Part shown: piece by piece, positions 50,060 through 61,540 of the stretch
How the letters are laid out: the number at the start of each line of letters is the position of its first letter
Numbering within the stretch: the first letter of the stretch is position 1
NCBI GenBank assembly: GCA_018873245.2
Contig: JAEMBT020000004.1
Span: 3,582,573 to 3,646,572, forward strand
DNA from: Archegozetes longisetosus
Lineage: Eukaryota > Arthropoda > Arachnida > Sarcoptiformes > Trhypochthoniidae
Direction: 5' to 3'
DNA length: 64,000 nt
The notes under the pieces: model-generated
Databases searched by the model: none
Told to the model about the DNA's origin: nothing
The model's input: only the letters and a program-made list of their open reading frames with translations
Program-made: the position numbers and the translations under genes

Positions 50060-50446
50060 CTATCGTCTTTTATATTTTTTAACTCTATTATCAACTTCAT
50101 CATAACCACTATTTAACGCACTTACATCATAATTCCAATTATCATTTTGGTTATCAGAATTTTGTTTAAAACTAACATTTTCATCGCAATATTCACAATT
50201 ATCGCTTTCACAACAGCCAATACCTCCTCCATCACTAATTCCATTGTAGCTACCATAGCCACCACTACCTCCATTGTAGCTACCATAGCCACCACTACCT
50301 CCATCGTTAATTTCACCATAACCACGATAGCCACTATAGCAATTACCATCTCCTCCACCGCTAAACCCACAACAGCTACTACTGCCACCACTTTCTCCGC
50401 TCATACTAACTTCAAGTGAACTTTGAGTTTTTAGAGCAATTATCAC
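50060..50446 (-). CDS. Small Gly/Ser/Tyr/Cys-rich protein
   Basis: The frame gives 128 residues, or 114 if it starts at MSGESGGSSSCC (Met15). The middle contains two GGSGGYGSYN-type repeats. The cysteines are paired (SSSCCGF, GIGCCESDNCEYC), and the tail is Asn/Asp-rich, ending RVKKYKRR. There is no signal peptide at either Met, so an upstream exon may be missing or the protein may be intracellular. A minus-strand AATAAA lies at 49906-49901. It has no close similarity to the secreted Gly-rich pair. Frames in the other registers are repeat shadows. The function is unknown; composition alone supports only a structural-type guess. Confidence 0.45.
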   Translation of the reverse strand: MIIALKTQSSLEVSMSGESGGSSSCCGFSGGGDGNCYSGYRGYGEINDGGSGGYGSYNGGSGGYGSYNGISDGGGIGCCESDNCEYCDENVSFKQNSDNQNDNWNYDVSALNSGYDEVDNRVKKYKRR

Positions 50447-50935
50447 TCACAATAACTGTACAATACAGTACAGTACAATCATAAAATAATAAGATGCACT
50501 AGAAAAAAGAGTATATATTAGTGTTTAAATTTCAGTGTAAACAGTTAAAAAATACTAAGCCAAACAAAACTTTTTCTCTTAAATGTTAGTCACTATTAAG
50601 TTCTCTTCAAGCTAAAACATATTATTTCTCTAATAAAACCTTTATAACTTTGATTTTGTCAGTATTTTATACATGAGGATAGGATTAAAGACTAACACTC
50701 AGTGAAGATGTGTGCGACCTTTATTATTTTATAACTGTACACGTCTTCAAAATATATGACTAAATCTATTCTGCTTGTGGCTTTATAAGAATACATAGTC
50801 ATGTGATCACATGACGATTACCAAATAACTGATTAATATTAGTAATAAATTTATCCATTAAGTTATTTAATAAAATTGTTTATATAATCTTAACAATGCG
50901 AAATTATTTTAGCAAAGACAACTCAAAGTAAAATC

Positions 50936-51506
50936 GGGAACATTGTGCTTTAGGCCCCTCCATAGGCGCTACATTTGCAATAAGTGTAACTTCCCTTATT
51001 GGAACTCTAGCCTATAGGAAATACAGTAAAGCCTAGTTATATATGCAAACAGTAATTTTTATTGAAAAAGTTAATTAAAAATACTTCAAAATTAAATGAC
51101 AGCGTCTGGATAAATTTGAATAATCTTTTCAATCATTAGTTCCATTCCTTCCCCGGGAGTTTTGTCATTCCAATGATACGTTTTGCGGAAAACAAATTCT
51201 TCTATATACAATTCTTTCATGTTACCATTGGTTTGCTTTGGAATATGGGATTTTAATGATTTCCAAAAACTTTCAATTGTTTATGTGTGAATATGTGGGT
51301 CATTTAGGTCTACAAATCTTAAGGAATGGAACTAATGATTGAAAAGATTATTCAAATTTATCCAGACGCTGTTATTTAATTTTGAAGTATTTTTAATTAA
51401 TTTTTTAATAAAAATTACTGTTTGCATATACAACTAGGCTTTACTGTATTTCCTATAGGCTAGAGTTCCAATAAGCGCAAATGTTATGGTAAAGCACAAT
51501 GTTCCC
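50936..51506. mobile_element. Merlin-superfamily element, 8-bp TSD
   Basis: A perfect 8-bp duplication GTAAAATC (50928-50935, 51507-51514) flanks inverted arms of about 190-210 bp that begin GGGAACATTGTGCTTTA. On the minus strand, 51325 to the stop at 51094-51092 reads VDLNDPHIHT-stop-TIESFWKSLKSHIP...LYIEEFVFRKTYHWN, the C-terminal part of an IS1595/Merlin-type DDE transposase. One in-frame stop and the missing N terminus show it is dead. Confidence 0.8.
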
Positions 51507-51790
51507 GTAAAATCTACTCTATTAAAATTTATGGATAAATGAAAGAATAAATTCATACGTATTATCGATATTTATTTATATCAAATGCTTTAATTGTATT
51601 CTATAATTTCGTAATTGACAAAGACCTACTTTAGATGATGGACGTTTGACAAGATCAAATCCAGGAATAATCAGATTTTATGCGAGAAAAAAGTCATAAT
51701 TATTTATTATTACAATTGAAAAGTATTTAATAAATTACAAACTGTTTGTTTCAGATAGCATGTGAGTCATGGGCAAAATAACTTCAAATC

Positions 51791-52223
51791 TAGGGTGATC
51801 AAGTGTCCCGCATTGTGCGGGATTGTCTCACATTTAAGAGTTGTGTCCCGCATGCCGTACGCACCCTTTGCGGGACGAAAAATATTACATATTTTAAGAT
51901 TTATCTTAACAGATTTCCACTGTATGTTTTTATTTAACGCAAATAACGTAATTTTATTGTAAACACGTTTCTTATCTTAAATTATGTAGAAGTCATTAGA
52001 TAAAGAGTTTTAATCTATTTATCTGATACCTTTTTTTCATTCACATCGTGTGTGACTCTTATAAAGTGCAGTTCTCAATCAAGTCTTTAGTTTATATTTC
52101 AAATAATTGTTATTTCAAACTGTGATTTGTGACTTCAATCAGGTTAAAACTCTTTAAAAAATTTTGTAATGGGACCAAAATTATTTTGTCCCGCATTTAA
52201 AAGTTTTTGACCTAGTCACCCTA
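51791..52223. mobile_element. hAT-like non-autonomous element, 8-bp TSD
   Basis: The ends TAGGGTGATCAAG and (mirrored) TAGGGTGACTAGG are flanked by perfect TTCAAATC duplications (51783-51790, 52224-52231). Subterminal GTGTCCCGCAT words are repeated near both ends. It lies just beyond the 3' end of receptor copy B. The element at 54953-55417 has related ends. Confidence 0.8.
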
Positions 52224-52249
52224 TTCAAATCGTAAATTCATTAATTTCA

Positions 52250-54080
52250 TCAATAAATTCCAGTTGAATATAACGACGAAAAATTTACAATTAATTCTAA
52301 AATTAAAACTATAGGTAAAGCTATGAAAGCATATAAGAGATTAATAAAAAGTGATTGAATTTCTTTTAATTTAGTTGGAGCCCAGGCCAAAGGATCTTCT
52401 TGAGATAATACATCAACTAGTTCCTTCTTATACTTTGAAACTAGTGATAAGAAGATTTTTATGTAAAATCTTTCTCTTGATTCACGCCAATAATTAGTTA
52501 TTCCGGTTTCAAATGCAAGTGTAGCTCTATTTATAAAATTTAATAGACAATTATTTGCTCAAATATATAATAAATTATTTATAAAATTTCAATTACAAGT
52601 TTTGAGCCAATATTTCGTGTCCAAAGTTAGGTTTATAACAAAACGGTGTGATCAAAGTCAGTAAATACTTATCTTCAGCTATATGTGCTTTTGTATAACG
52701 ACTCATTACCTCGAATGTGACTCTTATATTGTGCTCATGTGTCGAAACTGCCATTTTACTAAATTCATCCAAAACTTCATCTACTGGTAGATCTTTCAAG
52801 TTTTCCATCCAATCAGTAATCATATAATCGAATGAACGTGACTGATGTTTCAAACTATCTATCGTAAGCGAAAGTTCACTTCGGTAATCAATTTGAAATA
52901 TTTGATCCCAAAACTCAATTGTTGATCGATGAAAAAATGTAATAAATTTTGAATCGAGTAATTGTTTTGCAGTATCCATTGACATCCCGTCGACAGTGGT
53001 CAAATTAGCTAACAGATCATTCTTGAAAAATTCAGCCAGAGGAAAAATTGCAATTATCCAAAATAAATAAATTAAGTTATATGGTTTACGACAATCGCCC
53101 TTATTCAATAATGTTTTGTAATAGATGTATATCGATGATAATAGTTTTTGTAAAATATTTTTACTTTTTTGACCTCTTGTGATAAATGCATTGAATACAA
53201 TACAGTATAAATAGAATATAATAATAAAGATCCAAACTTTAGTGTCAAATCCTTTCCAAATGTTCAATTTTTCTGTACGCGACTGATGCTTAAATTTTGT
53301 TAAAAACGAAAAGTAATTCATCAGAAATTCTGGACGAGTACAATTGATTCCGTTGTTTATCATATATAAGACATAATTAATCGCAGTATTGATATCGTAT
53401 GAATCAATTGAGTTATTGCTCATCAAGTTTTCATATTGAGGAATATAGTCCGTTACGTAAAGGTGAATACTGTTTTGAAACCATAAGAATTTCAAACCCA
53501 TAAAATATGATTTTCAAGCCTAACATCTGATATATTAAAAATGTTTCAAGTTTATTACCTCTTATTCACTTTATTCGCGATTTCTTTCAACATCAATGCA
53601 GCTGTCGATCCATAAAAAGATATATTATCTGTTGAATGAAAATGACCCTTATCCGAAAAAATGAATATTGTTTTAATTAAACAGAATACTTTCTTGAAGA
53701 TAATTTTACAAATCAGTCGAAATGTGCCACAATGAGAGCTTAAGTAAAGTCGTAGAAATTTATATTTACCTGTCGAAGCTTTCAATAGACGATTGAAATG
53801 ATACTTCTAACAAAACTTTTAAAGTGCAATATTCGACATGTAAAAATTTCTACATCTCTACTTTTGCCATAAAATTTAAATTTCTCATTAGACTCACATT
53901 ATCTTCATTTGTAACTATATAAAACTTATCACTATCAACCATTGATCCATTGATTGATTCTGAACCTATTTTGGACATATTAATGCCTTCAACATATTCT
54001 TGTAAGAATGGATATGAATTATTATAAATAAATTCAATTTCTTGGCTTTCAAGTAATGATTCCAGATCGATTCTATTCAT
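52250..54080 (-). pseudogene. Ionotropic receptor copy B, probable splice-site pseudogene
   Basis: Exons on the minus strand are 54080-53898 (183 nt), 53647-53559 (89 nt), 53496-52597 (900 nt) and 52526-52250 (277 nt). Lengths and phases match copy C almost exactly. Exon 3 encodes the end of S1, TM1, a pore segment ending NKGDCRKP, TM3 (LIYLFWIIAIFPLAEFFKN) and S2; exon 4 encodes TM4. All frames are open. The exon 3 acceptor used in copy C (TTTTATGAG) is TTTTATGGG here, and no other AG gives an open frame, so splicing is probably lost. Translation could alternatively start at ATG 53501, giving a truncated product. A 121-bp MITE lies in intron 1. Confidence 0.7.
53745..53865. repeat. 121-bp MITE in intron 1 of receptor B
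   Basis: Inverted ends AAAGTCGTAGAAATTTATAT and (mirrored) AAAAGTAGAGATGTAGAAAT continue into TTTAC and TGTCGAA on both sides. Copy C lacks it at this position and has a different element instead. Confidence 0.65.
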
Positions 54081-54364
54081 TTTAGATATCTTTATAAACT
54101 GTTTCTAAATTACTCCAACTATTTAAGATTGAGGCACAGCTTTCTAAAAGAGAAAATATAGATTACAATAACTTATTCTGTTATGATCATCATTAGTAAA
54201 GAATTCTTCCAATAAAATTTTGTCTAATTAATAAATTTGATTTATATCACGAATCACACCTTAGGTATACATCAGTTTGCAGTATTATACAAATGAAAAT
54301 GTATTTCAGTTAAACATTTTTTCTGTTAAGGTATCAACCATATTGATTTATTAGACTACTTATA

Positions 54365-54643
54365 GGTAATGATAGCGTTGCAGTTCGTTTATTTGGGTAC
54401 AGTTTAGGTAATAAGAAATCACGTTCTGGAAACAAGTCTTATTATACAGAAGTTTTTTAAAATGCTTGAATCTAGATCTTAACCTGTATTAGTTCTACTT
54501 TACTTTACACAAGGTTAAGTTAGATGAGTTAGGTTAGAGAATGAAATTGGCGTAGGTGATGCTCACAAGTTAAACATATGATTCCCTAATACCTAAAACC
54601 GCACATAAATGAAACGAACTGCAAAGCGAACATTTGCCCTACC
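54365..54643. mobile_element. 279-bp MITE with TATA target duplication
   Basis: TATA flanks (54361-54364, 54644-54647) enclose inverted repeats: GGTAATGATAGCGTTGCAGT on the left and (mirrored) GGTAGGGCAAATGTTCGCTT on the right, both continuing GCAGTTCGTTT and TTAGGTAWTARG. The empty site is seen in paralogous DNA at 59480-59500 (ATTCAAATGTAAGTAGTCT) and near 48775. Confidence 0.8.
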
Positions 54644-54952
54644 TATATTTGAATCCATTATAATATTTATTTTGTATTGTCACATATTTGTTTGATATTT
54701 GTCTATTTCTTATTTTTTGACTCGATTTTGTCAGTTTTATGATTAAAAAGTAAATTGCATAGAATTAGATTGAATTCCATAAAAGCTTGAGAAAACATCC
54801 CAACTTGAGTGAAATTCGATGCATAAACTTTTGAGATATTGCATACTTAAAATGGATATTTGTTTGAGAAAAATTATTTTATCGCTTGTTGAAATTGTTA
54901 AGTCAACATTTTTACATATATCTTAAATCTGAGATCGATATATATATACATA

Positions 54953-55417
54953 TAGGGTGACCACCCGTCCCGTTTTTAACGGGACAGTCCCGACTTTTTA
55001 AAGATGAAAGACAGAAATCTCGTCAGATCAAAAACTCTAGACGGGATAATTAGTTGTCTCGTTTTTCAACTTTCGTTTTGAAAATGATAAGGGATTAAGA
55101 AACCCAGTTTAATGTATTGAACAACTGTGGTTTAAAACCAAAATTTATTGAATTAATCTTTTCTGCCTTGACTTATATCTTATATAGATCAGTATTTCTT
55201 ATTTTTGAATAACTTTTGAAAGATGCCATTTCTAACGATAAATATACCTTTGAAATCAACCATGACTAATAATTTTCAATGTTTATATTAGAATGTACTG
55301 TTTGACAACTAAATATTTGTAATAACTAATAAAAGCAGCATTTTTCTTTTTAAAAATGAAAGGGTCCCTCTTTGATATTTTTGTCTCGTCATGAGTCAAG
55401 CCAGAGGTGGTCACCTA
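54953..55417. mobile_element. hAT-like element with ends TAGGTGACCACC
   Basis: The ends are TAGGGTGACCACCCGTCCCG and (mirrored) TAGGTGACCACCTCTGGCTT. Flanks TATACATA and TATATATA form a near-perfect 8-bp duplication. The interior has no coding frame. Confidence 0.65.
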
Positions 55418-55425
55418 TATATATA

Positions 55426-56451
55426 TAAAATAGGTTAATATTGATAAAATACACATATATTAACAATATGTGGAGCATACTAGTTCAACAACGGAAATTT
55501 GAAATCAGCCATTAATGATAAAACTTTCTTGCTTTCATTTTTATCAAAAACAATTTAACCACTCTGGTTGGGTTTTTATTATATATCTTAAAAACGGTTT
55601 GTCCTCACAACTTCGGACCTTCACCATTCGATTTTTCAGCCCAAAATACATATAATATGTGATTTTCATTGAGATCGGGGACGGAAGCTAAATGGAAGTA
55701 CTCCCAAAATTTCATATTAATGCAAATGTCCTGTTTAATAAAGCTGATAAAGTGTCCATCGTTTAAGTAATATTACTAAGCACACCATTATATTTTTCTA
55801 TGCAGTAGTCTTTCAATCATTTTTGGAATAAATCAGTTTCTCGACGTTTAATCAGTCATTTAACTGTTTCTAAAAAATATGTTTACTTAATCACAAGCAA
55901 TGCTACTAGTAAATGGTCGTACACCATTATTGTTAGTATCAATTTGATGCACAAATAAAAAATGTCTCAAAATGTATTTTAAATCAGTCCTACAGTTGAA
56001 ATTAAAAATTGAAAATTTGTGTTTGAATAGTACCATTAGCAAAAGACTATTGGCCCGAAAATAAAATGTGCGCATTGCTTCCAAAATAATTTTAATTGAT
56101 TTACAAGAATGTGTCACATATAATATTCGATTTATTTATCAAAGCAAAATGAATTATAAATATTGATTTATCAAATTATCAAAGTATATAATTTGATAAA
56201 AATAAGTGATTATCGCTATTATAGCTGCCTCTTTTGGGTTTTTGGCTTTTTATTCGTTTAAATTTGAGAATAATTGCAGTTATGACATTCTATAAATGTG
56301 ATCAAAGCACAAATTTTTCCCTCAATCAATACAACAAATGGATGCACTTCCAGTGCACTAAGAATTAAATTTTAGACTGATTATCGTCGTATGAAAAGCA
56401 AACCTTAATCAACTTTTGAAACTTTTCTTGGTTCCAATATATTCTGACTTA
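55426..56451. other. AT-rich intergenic with a short duplicate of 63.7-64.0 kb
   Basis: 55740-55910 resembles 63840-63990 (shared ACATTTAACTGTTYSTAAAA, TATATTTWCTTAATYAYAAG). It is a low-copy repeat. No gene is present. Confidence 0.4.
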
Positions 56452-56453
56452 TA

Positions 56454-57051
56454 CTAGGTAAGTCAATAAGTTTTAAGTGAGGAACGCACTGGGGTGATCA
56501 AGAAAATCTGAAATAGCCATTCTTTTCCTTAACATCTCATGCTTTTTATCCAAAATTTCAAAACAATCAAATGAGTAGTTTTCAACCAGTGACCATTTAA
56601 AGATATCTTGTCCAACAACCTAGTCGATTTTCAATGGATCTCAATAGAAAGCAAATTCGACCTATTATATGTTTTGAATGATGTGGCAACATATCGTCGA
56701 AGAAAATTCTTGTGAGTATGAGCGATCGTTTTGGACAAAATATTTTATCGATATCTACCATCACTTATTGGACCCGAGAATTCAAACTTAGGCGGCAGTC
56801 AATCAAAGATGAACCTCGAGAGGGTAGACCAGTAACATCAACAACTGATGAGCAAGTAGAAAATGTACGAAAAATGATAGTCTTGGATTCAAGTGTGATG
56901 ACGGTAGAAATAGAGCAGAAATTCAACATAAGTCACGGATCATTGCTCACTATTTTGCACGAGCGTCTCAAAGTCCGCAAACTGATCTGTCGATTTGTGT
57001 CATATTTGCTCACTCAGGAACAGAAAGACTTGAGAGTGAAAATATGAAATT

Positions 57052-57123
<72 letters not shown>

Positions 57124-57766
57124 CGCTTCATAAGTAAAATATTAACTGGTGATGAACATGTTCATTACTACGATGTCCCTACTCGACAAGAATCAAAGAT
57201 ATGAATCTTTGAAGATGGAGCTCCACCACTAGTAGTGAAAAGACAGAGAACTCTTGATAAAGTTCTTTATGCGGTATTCTTCAGGAGCACTGGTCTGGTC
57301 GAAGCGGTCAAACTAGGACAGCGCAGTGTCACAGCTAACTGGTACACTACTCGATGCCTTTCAAAAGTGTTCGACAGACTCAATGTAACAGGTCTCGTCT
57401 TACTTCACGACAATGCCTCCTCTCGTACTGCAAGTCTGACAAAGCAGTATTTGGAGCAGAACAACATCAAAAACTTACCACATCCACCTTACTAGCCAGA
57501 TCTAGCTATGTGTGGCTTCTGGCTTTTTTAGACTAAACTTATCCTCCGCGGTAGATCTTTCGGGTCAGAAACTGAGTTAGATATAGCTATTCGGAAGTAT
57601 TTCGATTCTATTCCGACAATGGCCTGGCTTAGTGTCTTATATGTGGATGGGACGAATGGAACGGTGCATTGCACAAAAGGGAGACTATTTTGAATAATTA
57701 AATTGTATTTTGTAAAGTTTGAAATTGAAAATAAAGCTACCCCTTAAAACCTATTGACATACCTAG
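56454..57766 (+). mobile_element. Full-length but inactive mariner element
   Basis: TA flanks (56452-56453, 57767-57768) and inverted repeats CTAGGTAAGTCAATAAGTTT / CTAGGTATGTCAATAGGTTT bound a 1313-bp element. The transposase frame starts at ATG 56634 (MDLNRKQIRPIICFE). The helix-turn-helix part (STITYWTREFKLRRQSIKDE, GRPVTSTTDEQV) is open at 56712-57047. A 66-bp GA tract then interrupts the gene. After it come LTGDEHVHYYD (first Asp), LVLLHDNASSRTA (second Asp) and, after a stop, PDLAMCGFWLF, where the third catalytic Asp is Gly. There are also internal stops. Confidence 0.85.
57055..57120. repeat. (GA)n microsatellite inside the mariner transposase
   Basis: A pure GA tract of about 33 units lies between the DNA-binding and catalytic halves of the mariner gene. 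Confidence 0.95.
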
Positions 57767-57768
57767 TA

Positions 57769-58282
57769 CAAGGTCTTTCAAGAAACACTTTATTTGAATT
57801 TACGATCAAATATGCCTCTTACGTCAGAATACATTGAAGCCAAGACATAGTTTCAAGATGTAATTAAGTTTTCGTTTAATAATCATGTACTCATAATATA
57901 ATATTCAATAATAATTAGAGGTAGGTACTTTCGAAAGTGGAGACTCTCGATTGAAAATTTTTTAGAGTATACCATTTCTCATGGTTCCCAAGATTTATGT
58001 TAGGATATTTAGTGAAATATAAAATTAAAGTAAAGTTATATTGGTGTAGTATTTTTATTTCTACATTTTTTATACAGTTGTACTTTAAAAATCAGAATAC
58101 TCGACAAAATCAGTCGATTTTTAAGTATTTTATTATTTATGACCATAAATTTCAATACTCTCGTATAACAATCAATCAATAACAATCAATATGTACCTGA
58201 AAACATAAAAATCTAGAAAAAGTTTTCTTGAATAACTTTTATGTTCACTGTTATTTTAGAACGAATTTTGAGTCACAAATCA
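57769..58282. other. AT-rich intergenic with one solo transposon end
   Basis: Near 57914-57960 the sequence GTACTTTCGAAAGTGGAGAC and CTCTCGATTGAAAATTTTTT resembles an end of the 945-bp element at 27608-28552. No matching second end was seen. Confidence 0.4.
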
Positions 58283-58290
58283 GTAATAAT

Positions 58291-58904
58291 TAGGGGTGGC
58301 ATAAATATGTAAAATGCAAATTTGCATAAAAAGGAATATTCAAGGGTTTATGGGACATAAAAACATAAATGCATGAAATGGAATATTTTAAATAATTTGA
58401 TCAGTTTATCAAAAATTTTATGAAGCTTTGGGCAAAATCTTTGGATATAAAACACTTAAAATAATCTCTGAGTTGTTAAACGGATAGAATTTATCGCTGG
58501 AAGAGTTGAATAATAGAGAATTCTCAAAATTTTTGCTTTCATTCCCATAAAAGATGGAATTGGCATTCACATTTTCATCTCTATTGGATAAAAACTTATA
58601 AGCTGATGATACTGAGTATCTCAAGTGTGCAACAGTAACTCAATATAATGTTGAGAGAATCTTCAGTAGGCATAAAAATATATTAAGATCAAATAGACTA
58701 AAATTTACAAGTGAAAACCTAAAGATGTACGTTGTAGTTAAATGCAACAAGAATAATTTCTAATCTTATTAATTAGATATATTTTTTATCATATTATTTT
58801 TTTGTGTTCCTTCTAATGCATATTTAAGTGCCTATTTCGCAAGTTTTAAAGGCATATTTGCATACATATTTCTGAAAAATAAAAGCATATTTTTGCCACC
58901 CCTA
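58291..58904 (+). mobile_element. hAT element with 8-bp TSD and transposase tail
   Basis: The ends TAGGGGTGGCATAAATATG and (mirrored) TAGGGGTGGCAAAAATATG are flanked by perfect GTAATAAT (58283-58290, 58905-58912). Inside, 58559-58763 encodes a hAT C-terminal dimerisation segment (TQYNVERIFSRHKNILRSN...LKFTSENLKMYVVV) with one in-frame stop. The rest of the transposase is deleted. Confidence 0.85.
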
Positions 58905-58912
58905 GTAATAAT

Positions 58913-59239
58913 ACATGAATTGATAATATTAAAGTTTTATGATTTTATTATCCTTCCTTTGGCTCAATTGATATTTTAAAGACGAGGAAGCAAGAACTTA
59001 AGAACCAAAGAACTTAATCTCTGCCTAATATCAATTTCTTATGTTTTATGATTCCCGATTTTTTTGAAGTAACATAAGACATAATGTCAACCAATAATTT
59101 TGGATCGAAGTCCGAATTTTGTGTGAGAGATTGATCGCTCAACTTTCAGAACATTTTTGCATGCTATCGTTTGATTCTATTAGTTTTTAAAATAATGAAC
59201 TTTGAAAAGAGGTATTTCTTCAAAATTATGAAAATTTTT
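58913..59239. other. AT-rich intergenic, nothing recognised
   Basis: No frame, RNA or repeat could be supported. Confidence 0.4.
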
Positions 59240-59612
59240 GTTGAGTTTCACTCAAGATTCGATGTTTTCTCAAAACTATCTTATAATTTTAGGTTTATAT
59301 CATTTTCGAGAAAATCATAAAAGATATTTGTAAATTTCCTAAATACGCTTATTGGGTTTATTCCAAATTTCTTTCAATATAATTTAGTTTTTAGCAATAA
59401 AATTAATATAATTGAGTCAAATTTATGTGAGATAAACAATACTAAGCAAATATTAGACTCAATTTGAATAAATATTCTAATGGATTCAAATGTAAGTAGT
59501 CTAGCAAATCATTATTATTGATTACTTGATACTAAAGACGTCGGTTGACTAAAATACTTCTTACTATGATTTTGCAAATCGATGTATACCTAAGGTGTGA
59601 TTTGTAATGTCA
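59240..59612 (+). repeat. Segmental duplicate upstream of receptor C
   Basis: Similar to 48535-48900 throughout, for example TGATTTGCAAATCGATGTAT-type and GATGTATACCTAAGG words. In reverse orientation, parts match 54240-54360 and 54644-54670, upstream of receptor B. The three receptor loci therefore share a duplicated 5' flank. Confidence 0.7.
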
Positions 59613-61385
59613 CGCAGTGGCCTAACCTTAAGTAATTTGGATCAAGATTCAGAGTATTTTATAAAAAGTACCGTCGACAAATAGAGGTAAATGTGTATTC
59701 ATCAGTCCTAAAAAGATGCAGAAGATCTGATAAACTTTAGAGCCCAACAACTCATTGAGGTTTGTCTTAATTATATTGAGATTAATCAATAAATGCATTC
59801 TTAATAATCAGTTTAGAACTTTTCAATCATATATTTTGAGTCATGTTAATAAAGAGATTTGACAGAATACTGAGTCGAAAAGCTTTCAATAAGTGAAAAT
59901 AATATGTTTTTATCAGCTTACTATTATGAAAAGTATTTTGTCATTCCGTTAAAAATGTATTAGTTCAATTCAATTAAAAAATGCTAGTAATTCCTGAATC
60001 CTATACTAAAACCATTTGAATTTAATCATAATTGGAGACTTTCATTAAAATTATTTGATAGATTCTATCAGTATTTTGATTCTATAACTAATTGATTGTT
60101 ACGAATATTAAATTGACTTTTGTATGACTGACATTAAGATACAGACCATGTTTGGCTTATCATTATTTCAACTTATGTCTCGTCCTCCTGTCTTGTCCAA
60201 ACGCATCCGGGATCAATACATAACGTTTATCTGTCGACTTCAAACTAATACCAAGTTATTTAATACTTTTGTTTTTCAATGTGACATGACTCATAAGTAT
60301 ATGTACGGAGCGATCAATTTATCGTTTCCACCCGAAAATCTTTAATAACTTCTAAATTTTAAAAGAAATTATCACAAAACTTGATTTGAATATACATAGT
60401 TTACTAACAATTAAGCTTGATCATTAAAAATCGCTTACATTATTAAGAGTGTTAAAAAACCAAAAATACACGCCGTTAACCATAAAACAACTTATTTTTG
60501 TTATTGAAAATTATTTTATCGATTGTTACACCAAAAATCCTAACAAGGATGCTTAAAAGCGTTCATACGAGAATACAGAAAGAAAAGTACGCCATGCGAT
60601 AGAACAATTCAAAATATTGCGTCCAAATTTAAGCAACAAACAGTGTATGCTATGGAAAACACGTTCGCAAAAAAGTATGTTTTAACTGAACCAAATATGA
60701 AAAAAATTGAACAAAGTTTTATTCGAAACCCAAAAAAGGCCTTAGATGAATACCAGCACTAATGTCAGTATCTTATGGCTCATGTCAAGCGGCTCTTATC
60801 AAATAAAAAATATATAAGTACTGAAACTCTTAAAAAAGTTTTTGATAATATGATGCATCGTGTTCAGTTGTATTTAGTGTTGTAAGAAGAAAATTTCCGG
60901 AGAAATTATCTCGAGAAACTTTCTAGAAATTTTCCATCACTAGTTGTATTATGCTGTGACTGGTGGATACTATTAACATTTATTATAATTTTATTTAATT
61001 TGTAAATCAATGAAGCATATTCAAGCCAAATTGAGTCATTATGTCTTTTAAAATTGAAATTTTATTAAAGACTTTGGGTGGAAACGATAAATTGATCGTT
61101 CTGTATTATTATTATAAGACATCACATAGACTATAGCATATTTAACTATATAAACTAAAGTTTTGTTTTTCTTACAAGAAGTCGGCACTCATAGACCGAA
61201 CATAGAGCACCACAAACGGATCCTAAGGTCTTAATCTTTTTGTATGTGTAAATTCCAATTTCAAAGTTATGTCGTTTTATCTGTTTTCATGTTTCTCTAA
61301 TAAAATATTGAAAAAAACCAAAAAGAAAAATTCAAACTATTAATGCTGGCGCAATTGACAACGGCGTAACAGTAAAAAGAATCAA
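59613..61385. other. About 1.77-kb insertion in the duplicated 5' flank, with decayed frames
   Basis: The loci at 48.9 and 54.2 kb are continuous where this block sits, so it is an insertion in this copy. It holds a 73-codon frame (60124-60345, MTDIKIQTMFGLSLFQLMSR...) and frameshifted protein-like pieces at 60500-60900 (ENTERKVRHAIEQFKILRPN, KKYVLTEPNMKKIEQSFIRN). I do not recognise the family, and terminal repeats were not resolved. It may be a transposon remnant. Confidence 0.4.
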
Positions 61386-61540
61386 TTTTATGAATTAAAA
61401 TAAATTCATTTGAAGAACTTTTTACTATTTATCATCATGGTAGAATAAATTATTGTAATCTATATTTATCTTTTAGAATACTAAACCTCAACCTTAAATA
61501 GCTGGAGTAATCCAGAAACAGATTATGAAAATATCTAAAA

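Noticed and set aside
50122-50419. 89- and 90-codon frames overlapping the Gly/Cys-rich gene
   Set aside because: Low-complexity Val/Met and Ile/Thr compositions are other readings of the same repeats.
55887-56117. 76-codon minus frame starting MTHSCKSIKIILE
   Set aside because: No family resemblance; it partly lies in a low-copy repeat shared with 63.8-64.0 kb.
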